The notes: a model not told the origin generated them from the sequence alone. Positions 23,762-32,382 are shown, counted from the first letter of the stretch. The stretch: DNA of 35,268 nt from Clostridia bacterium (GCA_017450005.1 JAFSYM010000112.1:1-35268); one strand, 5' to 3'. A program made the numbers and translations.

Positions 23762-24217
23762 TTATACACCATGGCGCGGGTGAATTGCAAGAGGAAATTT
23801 GATTTTTTTTACAGTTTTTTTCAGAACTTTTTGAACCGGTCTGCGCATTTTTTCGCCTGCGGCGTCCATCCGCGCGTTCACGGCACGCCGCATCGCACGC
23901 ATGCGCTGCACCCGGCGCAGCAGAAATTCCGACGCACGCCGACACGGCGCGTGCACGCAGAACAAACAGACCGCAAACCCGGTCGCCAGCGCCAGCAGCA
24001 GATGCACGCGCAGCCTGCCGCCGTTCTGCGAGAGCATATACAAAAAGAACCAGACGGCGGACGGCACAGCAAAGCCGACGTCCCACGGCAATGTGCGGCT
24101 GTGCAGTAAACGGCGCACAAAATGCAGCAGCTCGTACGCGGCGCCGAGCAGAAAGCCGAAGCCAACCGTCCGGCAGAACACGACGAGCTGCCCCTGCAGC
24201 GATTGCAGATACGCCAT
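23762..24217 (-). CDS. yabQ: Spore cortex biosynthesis protein YabQ
   Basis: The 151-residue protein has about four membrane segments (about 8-30, 44-62, 68-88) and a long basic C-terminus (A-G-E-K-M-R-R-P-V-Q-K-V-L-K-K-T-V-K-K). In Bacillus YabQ is a forespore/mother-cell membrane protein needed for cortex assembly. The ATG overlaps the stop of yabP by one base (TGATG). The order with YabP, DivIC and the S1 gene identifies it more firmly than sequence alone. Confidence 0.87.
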   Translation of the reverse strand: MAYLQSLQGQLVVFCRTVGFGFLLGAAYELLHFVRRLLHSRTLPWDVGFAVPSAVWFFLYMLSQNGGRLRVHLLLALATGFAVCLFCVHAPCRRASEFLLRRVQRMRAMRRAVNARMDAAGEKMRRPVQKVLKKTVKKIKFPLAIHPRHGV

Positions 24218-24504
24218 CAGCGGAACATGCGCGCAAACAGTCCGCCGCTCTTCGGCTGCTGCTCGGCGTACAGCAGTGCGTCGATCTGCCCGTCCACAAC
24301 CAGCTCTCCAGTCTCCACGTTCAGCACACTGATATGCAGGTCGCTCCCGCGGATCGACAACGCGCCGAGCTGTGTAAACACCGTGACGGTTCGCTCGTCA
24401 AAGCTGTCTACATCCGACACGCCTGTCACGCTCAGATGCGCACGATCCTCCAGCGAGATATTCTGCGGCAGCGTCTGCATTTTTTGTTCATCTTGCAACG
24501 GCAT
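24217..24504 (-). CDS. yabP: Sporulation protein YabP
   Basis: The 95-residue protein is compact and beta-rich (L-S-V-T-G-V-S-D-V-D-S-F-D-E-R, then L-S-I-R-G-S-D-L-H-I and G-E-L-V-V-D-G-Q-I). This fits the YabP family, which acts with YabQ in cortex formation. The ATG at 24504 has GGAG 8 bases upstream and lies 4 bases after the YlmC stop. The protein is about family length. Confidence 0.9.
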   Translation of the reverse strand: MPLQDEQKMQTLPQNISLEDRAHLSVTGVSDVDSFDERTVTVFTQLGALSIRGSDLHISVLNVETGELVVDGQIDALLYAEQQPKSGGLFARMFR

Positions 24505-24508
24505 AGTT

Positions 24509-24790
24509 TTATCTCCTTTCCCCATATCGGCCGGTGCGCGGCGGTCTGCACGCGGGACGGCGGCTGACAATCACCGTGTCGTCGCCGATCACCTCGATTT
24601 CCTCCCAGCGGATGCGGATATCTTCTTCGTGCCCGAACAAACCGAACCAGCGGCTGCGACCGTAGAGTATAATCGAAATCACCTGTCCGGTGCAGGTGTC
24701 GACTTCCACGTCGCAGATATTGCCGATCCGCTTGCCGTCCGCGCGGCAAATCACATCCTTACAGCGAAGCTCCGTCACACAGCAGTGCAT
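24509..24790 (-). CDS. YlmC/YmxH-family PRC-barrel sporulation protein
   Basis: The 93-residue protein has a PRC-barrel pattern (L-R-C-K-D-V-I-C and G-R-S-R-W-F-G-L-F-G, then I-R-I-R-W-E-E-I-E-V-I-G-D-D-T). YlmC/YmxH relatives are linked to sporulation in Clostridia and Bacilli but their exact job is unknown. The start ATG has a GGGGGTG site. It is the first gene of the ylmC-yabP-yabQ-divIC-yabR operon; I could not place its promoter with confidence. Confidence 0.85.
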   Translation of the reverse strand: MHCCVTELRCKDVICRADGKRIGNICDVEVDTCTGQVISIILYGRSRWFGLFGHEEDIRIRWEEIEVIGDDTVIVSRRPACRPPRTGRYGERR

Positions 24791-25178
24791 ACGCCCACCC
24801 CCTGCTCCTACTATTATGCCGCTGCGGGAAGGAATAGAACAAACCGCATACGCAGCGATGCGGCGCATCCGGTTTTACCTTTCTGTCTATACGTTTTTGC
24901 AGATTCGGGCGACGTTTTTGCAGATTCGGTTGACGGCGTAAAACGCGTATGATTTGATAGGGATGAAGGGGGTATACATCGACGCGTATATATAGAATAT
25001 TTTGCGTCTTTACAAATATAACGCAGCTTTTTTTAAAAACAGCCAAGTTCTCCCTTTTGACCGAAATGCCGGAAAAAGTTTGTATTTTATGCCGAATTTA
25101 TTTTTCTATCAGAAAAATAAGTTGTTTCGCACACATGATACAATAGGATCAGACAAATGATGCGGAGGCGATGTCCGA
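24791..25178. other. Intergenic region with a 21-bp tandem repeat
   Basis: 388 bases between the divergent sporulation operon and the sigma factor gene. It holds two copies of ACGTTTTTGCAGATTCGG at 24891-24908 and 24912-24929 (period 21). The rest is A+T-rich with a TTTTTTTAAAAA palindrome near 25027-25038. A TACAAT (25139-25144) near the sigma gene could be part of a promoter, but I see no good -35. No gene is seen. Confidence 0.6.
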
Positions 25179-25724
25179 TTGAAACAGAAATCGAATAATC
25201 CGGATGACGTCGTCCGCACGTATTACCGGGAGATCTACCGTTTCTGCCTGTCGAAGCTGGTCAGCCGCGAGGATGCGCAGGATATAACGCAGGACGTGTT
25301 TCTGACCTTCTGCCGCAAAGCGCCGATCGACACGGACGACGTGCGGCGATGGTTGTACGCAACCGCGCTGAACAAGATCCGTAACGAAACACAGAAGCAG
25401 AAACGGCGCGCGCAAACGCAGATCGACAATGCGGACGACTATCCGGCCGGCGGAAACTGGGAGTATGAGATCACGGAGACGGACTGGATCGGGGACGAAC
25501 GGATTGAGGAAAAGAAGCAGGAGATTCTGGCAAAACTCACGGCGGAAGAACGCACGCTGTTTTTTGAAATCTATGACAGACGCAGAAAGCACGCCGAGAT
25601 CGCAAAGGATTACGGCGTGTCGGAGCAGGCGCTCAATATGCGCGTGTTCCGCCTGCGGCAAAAAATTACACGCATGATCGAAACGGCGTTTTGTCTGCTC
25701 GTTTTGATGCGAACGTTCAGGTAG
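25179..25724 (+). CDS. ECF-like sigma-70 family RNA polymerase sigma factor
   Basis: The 181-residue protein starts at a TTG with GGAGG 10 bases upstream. Region 2 is readable as Y-Y-R-E-I-Y-R-F and E-D-A-Q-D-I-T-Q-D-V-F-L-T-F near the N-terminus. Region 4 is at about 130-165, with A-E-I-A-K-D-Y-G-V-S-E-Q-A-L-N-M-R-V-F-R-L-R-Q. The spacer between them is charged. This is the two-domain form of extracytoplasmic-function sigma factors. The following gene starts 11 bases later and encodes a membrane protein, probably the partner regulator. Regulation could be autogenous, but I cannot see the promoter. Confidence 0.9.
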   Translation: MKQKSNNPDDVVRTYYREIYRFCLSKLVSREDAQDITQDVFLTFCRKAPIDTDDVRRWLYATALNKIRNETQKQKRRAQTQIDNADDYPAGGNWEYEITETDWIGDERIEEKKQEILAKLTAEERTLFFEIYDRRRKHAEIAKDYGVSEQALNMRVFRLRQKITRMIETAFCLLVLMRTFR

Positions 25725-25735
25725 GAGGGAACAAA

Positions 25736-26527
25736 ATGAAAAACGCTTCTCTTCTCGCGCAGCATCTGCGCGCTGCGATGGACGCAGAGCTGACCCGTTC
25801 CGTCCATCCGGATCCGGATCTGGTGGCAGCGTACACGGACATGATCCTCGACCTTGACAACATCGAGCCGGAAACCGACGAAGAAGTGCGCGCGGGCATC
25901 GACAACGTGCTGCGCAAGCATGCGCTGATGCGCAAACGCCGCAGATGGCGACCGCTGCTGATCGCGGCCATCGTCGCGCTGCTGATCGCGTCGGTCAGCG
26001 CGGCCATGATACCGATGGGCACGAACGACGAATCTCTGCTGAAAAAGTGGATGCCGTATCTGGTTCAGCAGGGACCGGGTTCCAAAATAGACTTCGGCGA
26101 CTATCTGACCCTGGGCAACAACGGTGAAGCGCTGCAATACAAATCGATCCGGCAGTTCGTGCGCAAGACCGGAGCGGACGTCCTTGTACCGACAATGCTT
26201 CCGCAGGGTTACAGGGTACGGGAAGTGCTGCTGAGCACGTACTATCAACCGCGCTGTCCGTATGTGATTTTTGTGATGAACGATCCTGAAATACAGGGCA
26301 TTTTCATCATGGTCGGCTACACCAACGAGCACCTGAAGGAGATGGAAATGACCGAGCAAATCGGCGGGTATTTCTGCGGCGTGTCCGAATTCAACGGCGG
26401 ATACCAGTGCTGCTTTAACCACGACGGAAACGCATACACCGTAAATGCGAAGACGCTTGACGACCTGCGCCTCATCGTCGAGCACATGCGCAGCGGTTCG
26501 GAAGTGTACGGTACGGAAAAGAAATAA
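25736..26527 (+). CDS. Membrane protein, probable anti-sigma partner (DUF4367-like)
   Basis: The 263-residue protein has a helical, charged cytoplasmic N-terminus (about 1-70), one membrane helix (about 72-93) and an extracytoplasmic domain. The outer part contains V-P-T-M-L-P-Q-G-Y-R-V and similar pairs of strands, like the DUF4367 domains found behind membrane helices in Firmicutes sigma-factor loci. The ATG has TAGGAGG just upstream. The single helix between a sigma-side domain and an outer sensor domain fits an anti-sigma factor, but I see no zinc-binding motif of the classic ZAS type, so this is an inference from context. Confidence 0.72.
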   Translation: MKNASLLAQHLRAAMDAELTRSVHPDPDLVAAYTDMILDLDNIEPETDEEVRAGIDNVLRKHALMRKRRRWRPLLIAAIVALLIASVSAAMIPMGTNDESLLKKWMPYLVQQGPGSKIDFGDYLTLGNNGEALQYKSIRQFVRKTGADVLVPTMLPQGYRVREVLLSTYYQPRCPYVIFVMNDPEIQGIFIMVGYTNEHLKEMEMTEQIGGYFCGVSEFNGGYQCCFNHDGNAYTVNAKTLDDLRLIVEHMRSGSEVYGTEKK

Positions 26528-26743
26528 ACGCTTTGCACGGAAAGCCGGCAAAGACAATGAACGTCACTTCGGATTGTCCGTGCTGTGACACTGCCTTGGT
26601 TTATGGCCGTGCGGTTTCGCGGGGACTATGCTCCCGTCGGGAATGCGCAGAGGCGGAACGATGCCGTTACCGTCTTCTGTTTGAGATTCCCACGCGCTGC
26701 GCGCTCGGAATGACGCCGGTTGGTTTATGAGTGCGTAACCCGC
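26528..26743. repeat. Intergenic stretch of dispersed repeat pieces
   Basis: A CACGGAAAGCC module (26536-26546), a complement-strand relative of the 42-bp unit with its GGGGAC extension (26617-26660) and the complement of the CATTCCGAGCGCGCAG unit at 26683-26713 make up most of this gap. No credible gene. Confidence 0.65.
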
Positions 26744-26947
26744 TCACTCGTCCTTCACATGGCAGAGTACGTCCTGCACGTCGCAGTCCAGCGCAAAACA
26801 AAGCGCGTCGAGCGTTTTGGTGCTGATCGCCTCGCCGTGCTTGATGCGATGGATCGTGTTTGCCGAGAAGCCGAGTTTATAGATCAGGTGGTACTCTGTC
26901 AGACCTTTTTTAAATAACGTCTCGTAAAACGGTTTATAGCTTATCAT
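26744..26947 (-). CDS. Small XRE-family helix-turn-helix regulator
   Basis: The 67-residue protein is almost all DNA-binding domain: K-G-L-T-E-Y-H-L, then F-S-A-N-T-I-H-R-I-K-H-G-E (recognition helix), then L-D-A-L-C-F-A-L-D-C-D-V-Q-D-V. It fits the Cro/CI-type HTH_26 group. Its start (ATG 26947) has GGTGAT upstream; ATG at 26953 is an alternative. It lies divergent from the LRR-cohesin-dockerin gene and the two promoters overlap over repeated sites, so it probably regulates itself and that gene. Confidence 0.88.
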   Translation of the reverse strand: MISYKPFYETLFKKGLTEYHLIYKLGFSANTIHRIKHGEAISTKTLDALCFALDCDVQDVLCHVKDE

Positions 26948-26968
26948 TTTCATCACCGATGAAATCTT

Positions 26969-27012
26969 AACATACTTAATATCTTGACAATACTCAATAT
27001 ATTGACTATAAT
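26969..27012. promoter_or_regulatory. Overlapping divergent promoters with repeated operator-like sites
   Basis: On the plus strand TTGACA (26984-26989), 17 bases, TATAAT (27007-27012) is a perfect promoter for the LRR gene. On the minus strand TTGAGT (complement of 26992-26997) with TATGTT (complement of 26969-26974), 17-base spacer, suits the XRE gene. ACTTAATATCTTGAC (26974-26988) and ACTCAATATATTGAC (26992-27006) are direct repeats 18 bases apart, and the second contains the palindrome TCAATATATTGA. Confidence 0.75.
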
Positions 27013-27114
27013 GTAATTACAAAACGTAAAGGGGAGATGACCTATGCTCTGAATATGTGTGCAAAGCGGAACCTGTTCTCTGCATCGAACACAAATGAAA
27101 GAGGAGGCATATTT

Positions 27115-30100
27115 ATGAAAACCGTAAAAACTCTGCGCACCGCTCTGGCAGCGCTGCTCACGCTCGCACTGCTGTGCGGCACGACGACCATGGCGTTTGC
27201 GGCAAATTTCGTCTACGAGACTGTTACGTTCCCGGACGGCGCGACGCTCAACGTGATGGAATATGTGCACGAGGGCGACTACGACGTGTACTACATCAAC
27301 CGTGACGGCACAAAAACCACCGCCGAACAGGCGGACACCTACGCCGTCTCCATCCGCCGTGTGAGCGAGACGTACTGCTACTCCTATGCCGGGTACATGT
27401 ACATCCCCGAAACGTACCGCGGCTATCCGGTCATCCGCGTTGAGCGCATTCAGACTTACAGCAATCACATCCTCGGCATCCGTTTTCCCAAGACGATTAC
27501 GGACATCGACACGCAGTCGCTCGACAATTGCCCGTATCTGCGCTGGATCGAAGTTGATCCGGAGAACCCGTTCTACTTCTCGGTCGACGGCGTGCTGTAC
27601 AAGGGCAATCATTCCGTCGGTGAGAGTATCCGTCTGCTGCGCTATCCGCAGTGGAAACAGGATACCGAATTTGTCACCTTCCCCGGCGCGAAAAGAATTG
27701 ATTCCGGCGCGTTTCTGAAAAATCCCTATCTGCAAAAGCTGACCATTGCGGGCAGCAACACGGGCAGTCTGTATCTTGCAAACGGCGCGATCAAAAACTG
27801 CCCCGCGCTGCAGACGCTGGTCTTCGGCGAGGGCGTGTATGCCGCGGAGAGCCAGTCGGTCACAGTATGCCCGAATCTATCCAGAATCCACATGGCGTCG
27901 ACGATGATTGCCGACATGGAAAACCATACAGAGTACACCGACTTCAGCTTTCTTCAAGCGGTCGGTTCGACCGGTATGACGGTGTGCAGCGTGTATATGA
28001 CGGACGCACTGCGTGCGGCCGTGGAAAACGCCGGCGGCACGCTCGAAAACTGCAGAGGCGCGCACACCTATCCCGCCCAGCCGGTCGACTATCCCGACCA
28101 GCCCATGCCGCCGACACAGGAGATTTACAGCACGGAGAATTTCTGGTTCAGTCCGATTGCCGACGGGGGTACGATAACCGCCTATGCGGTGATCGGTCTT
28201 CTGAACGTGCCGGACGCCGCTCCTCTGTCCGCAACCATTCCCGCGCAGTATAACGGCAAACCGGTCACGACGATCCGGGCATCCTTCGTCAGCCAGTCGA
28301 ATCATCTCGTGTCTGTGACCGTTCCCGCGAGCGTGCAGACGATCGAGACCTATTCGCTGGTCAATGAGAACCTGACCGCGATCACGGTGGAGGAAGGAAA
28401 TCCCGTCTACAAGTCCGTCGACGGCGCACTGTACTCCGCGGACGGCGAAACGCTCGTTCAATACCCGGCCGGACGCGAGGACGATTCGTTTGCGATCCCC
28501 GAAGGCGTCAAAGCCGTTTCCGTCGGCGCGTTTACGAATGCCGCGCATCTGCGCACGCTGACGCTGCCCGCGAGCTTCACGGACGTGACGGTCGCCTCGA
28601 AGCTCGTCAACCTGACGGCGCTCGAACGCATTGTCGTCGATCCGGACAACATCGCGCTGGAAGCCGACGAATACGGCGTGCTGTACACCAAAAACAGAGC
28701 GGATAAGCATCTGCTGCGCTATCCGAGCTGCGGCGCAGTCTCCTATACGGTTTCGCAGGACGTGGACTTTATAGGCGAATACGCGCTGCAAAATATGGTC
28801 ACGCTGCGTTTCCTCAAACTCTCGGATGACAATATCGCCGATCCGCCGACCACAACGCCGATCGGTTCGCTCGCGCGCGCGTCCGCACCGGACGGCAGCG
28901 TAATCTCGCTGCACATCCCGCCGAGCGTCCGGACGATCCGCCTGACGTCGATCCCGAAAACGCTGATGCAGATCTGCTGCGGCACGAGCGGTTCGCAGGC
29001 TGCGGCCTATGCCGAAAAGTACGGCGTGCCGTTCAAAATCTGCAACGACGACCACTCCGTCCTGCGTGAGCGCCGCTATACCGATCCGAAAATCCCGGAG
29101 CTGGAAACGGACGAACTGCAGTTTGCCTACGAACTGGTGACATCCGTCGGCGCGTACGGTCTGGAGCGCATCGAAGGCGTGCGTCTGACCGACCTCAACT
29201 GGGAGATGGAAGAGCCGTACACGATGACCATCCCCGAAAGCTATCAGGGCTATCCGGTCGTCGCGCTCGGCAGCTTTGCGAACGCGCAAGAGGCCGACGA
29301 CGGTATGCTGCGCCGGCTGGAAATCCCCGAAACGGTGACCGCAATCGAAAGCGGCGCGTTCACCGGATTTTCGATGCTCGGCGAGATCGCCGTGGACAGC
29401 CGCAACAGCGCATTTACGGCTGTGGATAATGTGCTGTTCGACATGTGGAAAACGACGCTTGTGCTCTATCCCGCCGGAAAGACGACCGCGAACTATGCCA
29501 TTCCGTCCGGCGTACAGACGCTCGCGACCAAAGCCTTTTCCTATAACGAACACCTGCTGCATCTGCAGATCCCCGTCTCGATGGACGACGACTCCGGCAG
29601 AGTGCTGACGGCGCTGCGCACGCTCGGACATCTGAAGAGCTACGACGTGGCGTCGGGCAACAGAACCTACTGGAGCGACACGGACGGCGTACTGTACCAA
29701 TACACAGACGAAGGGATGCACCTGATTGATTACCCGGTCGGCAAGACGGATACCGTCTACACGATCGCCGGCGGTACGACGCGGATGAACACATCCGCAT
29801 TTCACAACAATGCCTTCCTGCAGACGGTGACGCTGCCGGCGTCCTACGGGTATGAGAATATCCCAAATCTCAACAAGACGCTTCAGATGCAGACGGCATT
29901 CTACAATCTGCCGGCTCTGCAGGAAATCCATGTGGCAGACGAAAATACTTATTACAGCACGGATACATACGGTGTGCTCTACAATGCCGATCAGACTACG
30001 CTGATCTGCTACCCGCCGAATGCGCCGATGGATGTTTACACACTGCCGTCGACCGTGTCCAACAATGTCCGGCTGCGCAACGCGTTCATGTACGCGAAGA

Positions 30101-31137
30101 ACCTGCGCGTCCTCTGCCTCGAAAAAGAGACGGCTGAAACGCTGACCGGAATCATTCTTTCCGGCGGCACGAGCTATACAAACGGCGGTACGGTACACAG
30201 ATCCCCCGTTCGCTATCTGCACATTCCGTCGGATGTGACGCAGATCGGCTTCACGGTCTCCGATCCGGGGCTTACGATCTGCTCCGACGCGCGCAACGCC
30301 CTGCTGGAAACCTTCGCCGAGGAATCGGGCATCGACTTTGCCGTGTGCAGCGGTGATCACACGCAGTTCGACGTGATCGAACCCGGTACGCCCGACAATC
30401 CGGATAACCCCGATAATCCGGACAATCCCGATAACCCGGACAATCCCGATAACCCGGACAATCCCGATAACCCAGACAATCCCGATAATCCCGACAATCC
30501 CGATAACCCGCCGCAGCCGTCGAACAGGCTTGCGCTCGCTGTTTCCGACGAGACAGCCCGTCCCGGCGATACGGTCACGGTCAAGGTGAATCTGACGGAA
30601 AACCCGGGCGTCGCGTCGATGCGGATGCTGCTTGTATACGACAAGAGCGTGCTGACGCTCACAGACGTACAGGACGGCGGATTGCTCGGTACAGGTACAT
30701 TTACATGCGGCAATGATTATGCCGCCATGCCGTATACGGTGCTGTGGAACGATGCGCTCGCGCAGAGCGATCACACCGCAACGGGTACGCTCGTCACGTT
30801 CGTCTTCCTCGTGAAAGAGAACGCCGAGGCCGGCACGACCGCCATCTCCGCGGCGATTGACCCGATCTCGACCTTCAATGCCGGAATGCAGACCATCGCC
30901 AATATTAGCACACAGGGCGGTTCCGTCACGGTCGTCACGCGCGTCGCGGGTGACGCGAACGCAGACGGCACGCTCGATCTCAAGGATGTGATCGCGATCC
31001 GGCGCTTTCTCGCCGGATGGGACGTCACAGTCGACGCGGAACGCGCGGACGTGGACGGCGACCATATCGTGTCGCTGCGCGACTGCACGCTGATCTCCCG
31101 GTATCTGGCCGGCGGCTGGGATGTGACATTAAAGTAA
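27115..31137 (+). CDS. LRR (BspA-type) surface protein with cohesin and dockerin
   Basis: The 1340-residue protein has a signal peptide (about 1-29) after an ATG with GGAGG 7 bases upstream; a frame open from 27037 has no purpose. Residues about 30-1085 are BspA-type leucine-rich repeats (recurrent I-P-E-x-Y-x-G-Y-P-V, G-A-F and L-Y-P-A-G-K units). A run of 13 P-D-N units (about 1093-1131) is a stiff linker. Residues about 1139-1275 resemble a type I cohesin (G-D-T-V-T-V-K-V-N-L, Y-D-K-S-V-L-T-L). The end is a dockerin, two Ca-binding halves: G1279-D-A-N-A-D-G with R-R-F-L-A-G, then D1312-V-D-G-D with S-R-Y-L-A-G. Cohesins bind dockerins, so it may link cellulosome-like or other surface assemblies. 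It has its own strong promoter. Confidence 0.88.
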   Translation: MKTVKTLRTALAALLTLALLCGTTTMAFAANFVYETVTFPDGATLNVMEYVHEGDYDVYYINRDGTKTTAEQADTYAVSIRRVSETYCYSYAGYMYIPETYRGYPVIRVERIQTYSNHILGIRFPKTITDIDTQSLDNCPYLRWIEVDPENPFYFSVDGVLYKGNHSVGESIRLLRYPQWKQDTEFVTFPGAKRIDSGAFLKNPYLQKLTIAGSNTGSLYLANGAIKNCPALQTLVFGEGVYAAESQSVTVCPNLSRIHMASTMIADMENHTEYTDFSFLQAVGSTGMTVCSVYMTDALRAAVENAGGTLENCRGAHTYPAQPVDYPDQPMPPTQEIYSTENFWFSPIADGGTITAYAVIGLLNVPDAAPLSATIPAQYNGKPVTTIRASFVSQSNHLVSVTVPASVQTIETYSLVNENLTAITVEEGNPVYKSVDGALYSADGETLVQYPAGREDDSFAIPEGVKAVSVGAFTNAAHLRTLTLPASFTDVTVASKLVNLTALERIVVDPDNIALEADEYGVLYTKNRADKHLLRYPSCGAVSYTVSQDVDFIGEYALQNMVTLRFLKLSDDNIADPPTTTPIGSLARASAPDGSVISLHIPPSVRTIRLTSIPKTLMQICCGTSGSQAAAYAEKYGVPFKICNDDHSVLRERRYTDPKIPELETDELQFAYELVTSVGAYGLERIEGVRLTDLNWEMEEPYTMTIPESYQGYPVVALGSFANAQEADDGMLRRLEIPETVTAIESGAFTGFSMLGEIAVDSRNSAFTAVDNVLFDMWKTTLVLYPAGKTTANYAIPSGVQTLATKAFSYNEHLLHLQIPVSMDDDSGRVLTALRTLGHLKSYDVASGNRTYWSDTDGVLYQYTDEGMHLIDYPVGKTDTVYTIAGGTTRMNTSAFHNNAFLQTVTLPASYGYENIPNLNKTLQMQTAFYNLPALQEIHVADENTYYSTDTYGVLYNADQTTLICYPPNAPMDVYTLPSTVSNNVRLRNAFMYAKNLRVLCLEKETAETLTGIILSGGTSYTNGGTVHRSPVRYLHIPSDVTQIGFTVSDPGLTICSDARNALLETFAEESGIDFAVCSGDHTQFDVIEPGTPDNPDNPDNPDNPDNPDNPDNPDNPDNPDNPDNPDNPDNPPQPSNRLALAVSDETARPGDTVTVKVNLTENPGVASMRMLLVYDKSVLTLTDVQDGGLLGTGTFTCGNDYAAMPYTVLWNDALAQSDHTATGTLVTFVFLVKENAEAGTTAISAAIDPISTFNAGMQTIANISTQGGSVTVVTRVAGDANADGTLDLKDVIAIRRFLAGWDVTVDAERADVDGDHIVSLRDCTLISRYLAGGWDVTLK
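30391..30507 (+). repeat. 9-bp tandem repeat, 13 copies, coding for P-D-N
   Basis: Thirteen codon triples of CCN-GAY-AAY code for a Pro-Asp-Asn linker between the LRR region and the cohesin. The wobble bases alternate, giving an 18-bp higher-order period. Such arrays can shrink or grow by slippage. Confidence 0.9.
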
Positions 31138-31159
31138 ATTGAACCATAAAAAGGAGGTT

Positions 31160-31344
31160 CATCACGGAATTCCGTGCAAAAGGCTGACAAGAAGAGAAGG
31201 TGTCATTGCGAGCCCCGAAGGGGCGCGGCAATCTCCATACGATGTCGGTTCCCTCGAACGGTTCCCAACCGGCATCTGCGGGAGATCGCCACGCTTCGCT
31301 CGCGATGACACCCCGCCGGTATCTGTTGCACGGAAAACCGTGAA
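31160..31344. repeat. MITE-like element, copy of the dispersed family
   Basis: CATCACGGAATTCCGTG at the left and CACGGAAAACCGTG (31330-31343) at the right bound a unit with TGTCATTGCGAGC and CTCGCGATGACA, and GGCAATCTCC paired with GGGAGATCGCC. Parts of about 20 bases are the same as in 12241-12405. It lies between the LRR gene and the next gene. Confidence 0.75.
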
Positions 31345-31363
31345 CGAAAAAGGAGGCTGTCTT

Positions 31364-32323
31364 ATGAAAGCATTTCGGAAGTGTTTTTCTATCTTCATCT
31401 CGATCGCGCTGTTGTGCAGTCTTGCCGTACCTGCGTCAGCGGCGGACAATGCGGATGCGCTGATAGAAGACTGCATCGTGTTCACGGGAACGGATGACGG
31501 CGAATACCTGTATATCCGCGCGGGAGAATCCGTCTGCGGCGTATCTGACGCCTTGCAGATTACGTTCTTCCAGGACGAAGACGACGAAGACATTACCTGG
31601 GCTATCCCGGTTGTCGATCCGGCCGACATCATCGTGGAACTGCCTGCCGAGGAGAACGGAAATCGCGTGGAACTGTTTGCAAAGCTCGACTGCAAATATG
31701 TTTCCTCCGCTGTAAGCATTCAGTTGGACGGTCTGCTGCAAACGGGCAGCAGCGACCCGGTCAGATGTACGTTCAAAGAGAAAGGCGCAAAGGATCTGAG
31801 CGCATTGCAGCTGCATTATCCGGACGAGGAAATTTCTGCCTGCATCAACCATTACCGCGAGCAGGATGAGGATGCGCAGGATTATGTGATCTACTGTGTG
31901 GAGGGGGACGAACTCGTCTTTGAGACCAAGTGGGAACAGTTGAAGAATCGTCTGTCCGCGTCATGGGACGGCGTGCAGATGCGCGCAGCCGAGGACGGTT
32001 CGCCTTGCTATACGGCTGTTTCCGGCGAAGGAACGCTGACGCTGCACGTCATGCGGCACATCCGTTATACCTCCAAGGTCTGCGTTATGACGGCGAAGGC
32101 GCGCAGTGATTTGATGGTACGTTCTGCGGCAGCCAATCCGAAACAGCGTCTGTCTGCGTGGATGGAGATTCTGATTATGGCGCCGACGATGTGGCTTTTT
32201 CCGATTTCTCTCATTTTCATGCCGGTAGTCGCGCCGTTCGCCATTCTGGCCGCGCCGTTTGCCGACGCATTTGAACTGCTCTATATGCTGATTACAGGCA
32301 CGCCCCTGCAGATGATGCGATAA
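31364..32323 (+). CDS. Secreted or membrane-tethered protein of unknown function
   Basis: The 319-residue protein has a signal peptide (about 1-27, ending A-S-A-A) and two hydrophobic segments near the C-terminus (about 265-285 and 285-305), so it should be held in the membrane with the middle outside. The outer part is acidic and beta-rich, with no domain I recognise. It starts at an ATG with GGAGG 7 bases upstream. It lies after the LRR-cohesin-dockerin gene, but a repeat element separates them, so shared transcription is uncertain. A terminator follows. Confidence 0.75.
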   Translation: MKAFRKCFSIFISIALLCSLAVPASAADNADALIEDCIVFTGTDDGEYLYIRAGESVCGVSDALQITFFQDEDDEDITWAIPVVDPADIIVELPAEENGNRVELFAKLDCKYVSSAVSIQLDGLLQTGSSDPVRCTFKEKGAKDLSALQLHYPDEEISACINHYREQDEDAQDYVIYCVEGDELVFETKWEQLKNRLSASWDGVQMRAAEDGSPCYTAVSGEGTLTLHVMRHIRYTSKVCVMTAKARSDLMVRSAAANPKQRLSAWMEILIMAPTMWLFPISLIFMPVVAPFAILAAPFADAFELLYMLITGTPLQMMR

Positions 32324-32335
32324 CAGGATTTCGGA

Positions 32336-32382
32336 GCGCCCCTTGCTTGTTTTAGACAAACAGGGGGCGTCTTTTGCTTTTT
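32336..32382 (+). terminator. Terminator of the secreted unknown protein
   Basis: CGCCCCTTG (32337-32345) pairs with CAGGGGGCG (32361-32369), one G-T pair, with an inner GTTT/AAAC pair, followed by T-rich sequence. It separates this gene from the helicase gene. Confidence 0.82.

Noticed and set aside
30391-30507. Regular tandem repeat that could suggest a CRISPR
   Set aside because: Unit of 9 bases without spacers, in frame inside a coding region.
27877-31065. 1062-residue antisense frame over the LRR-cohesin-dockerin gene
   Set aside because: Arises from GC-rich codon bias of the real gene; no domain and it has I-R-V-I-G repeats that mirror the P-D-N codons.
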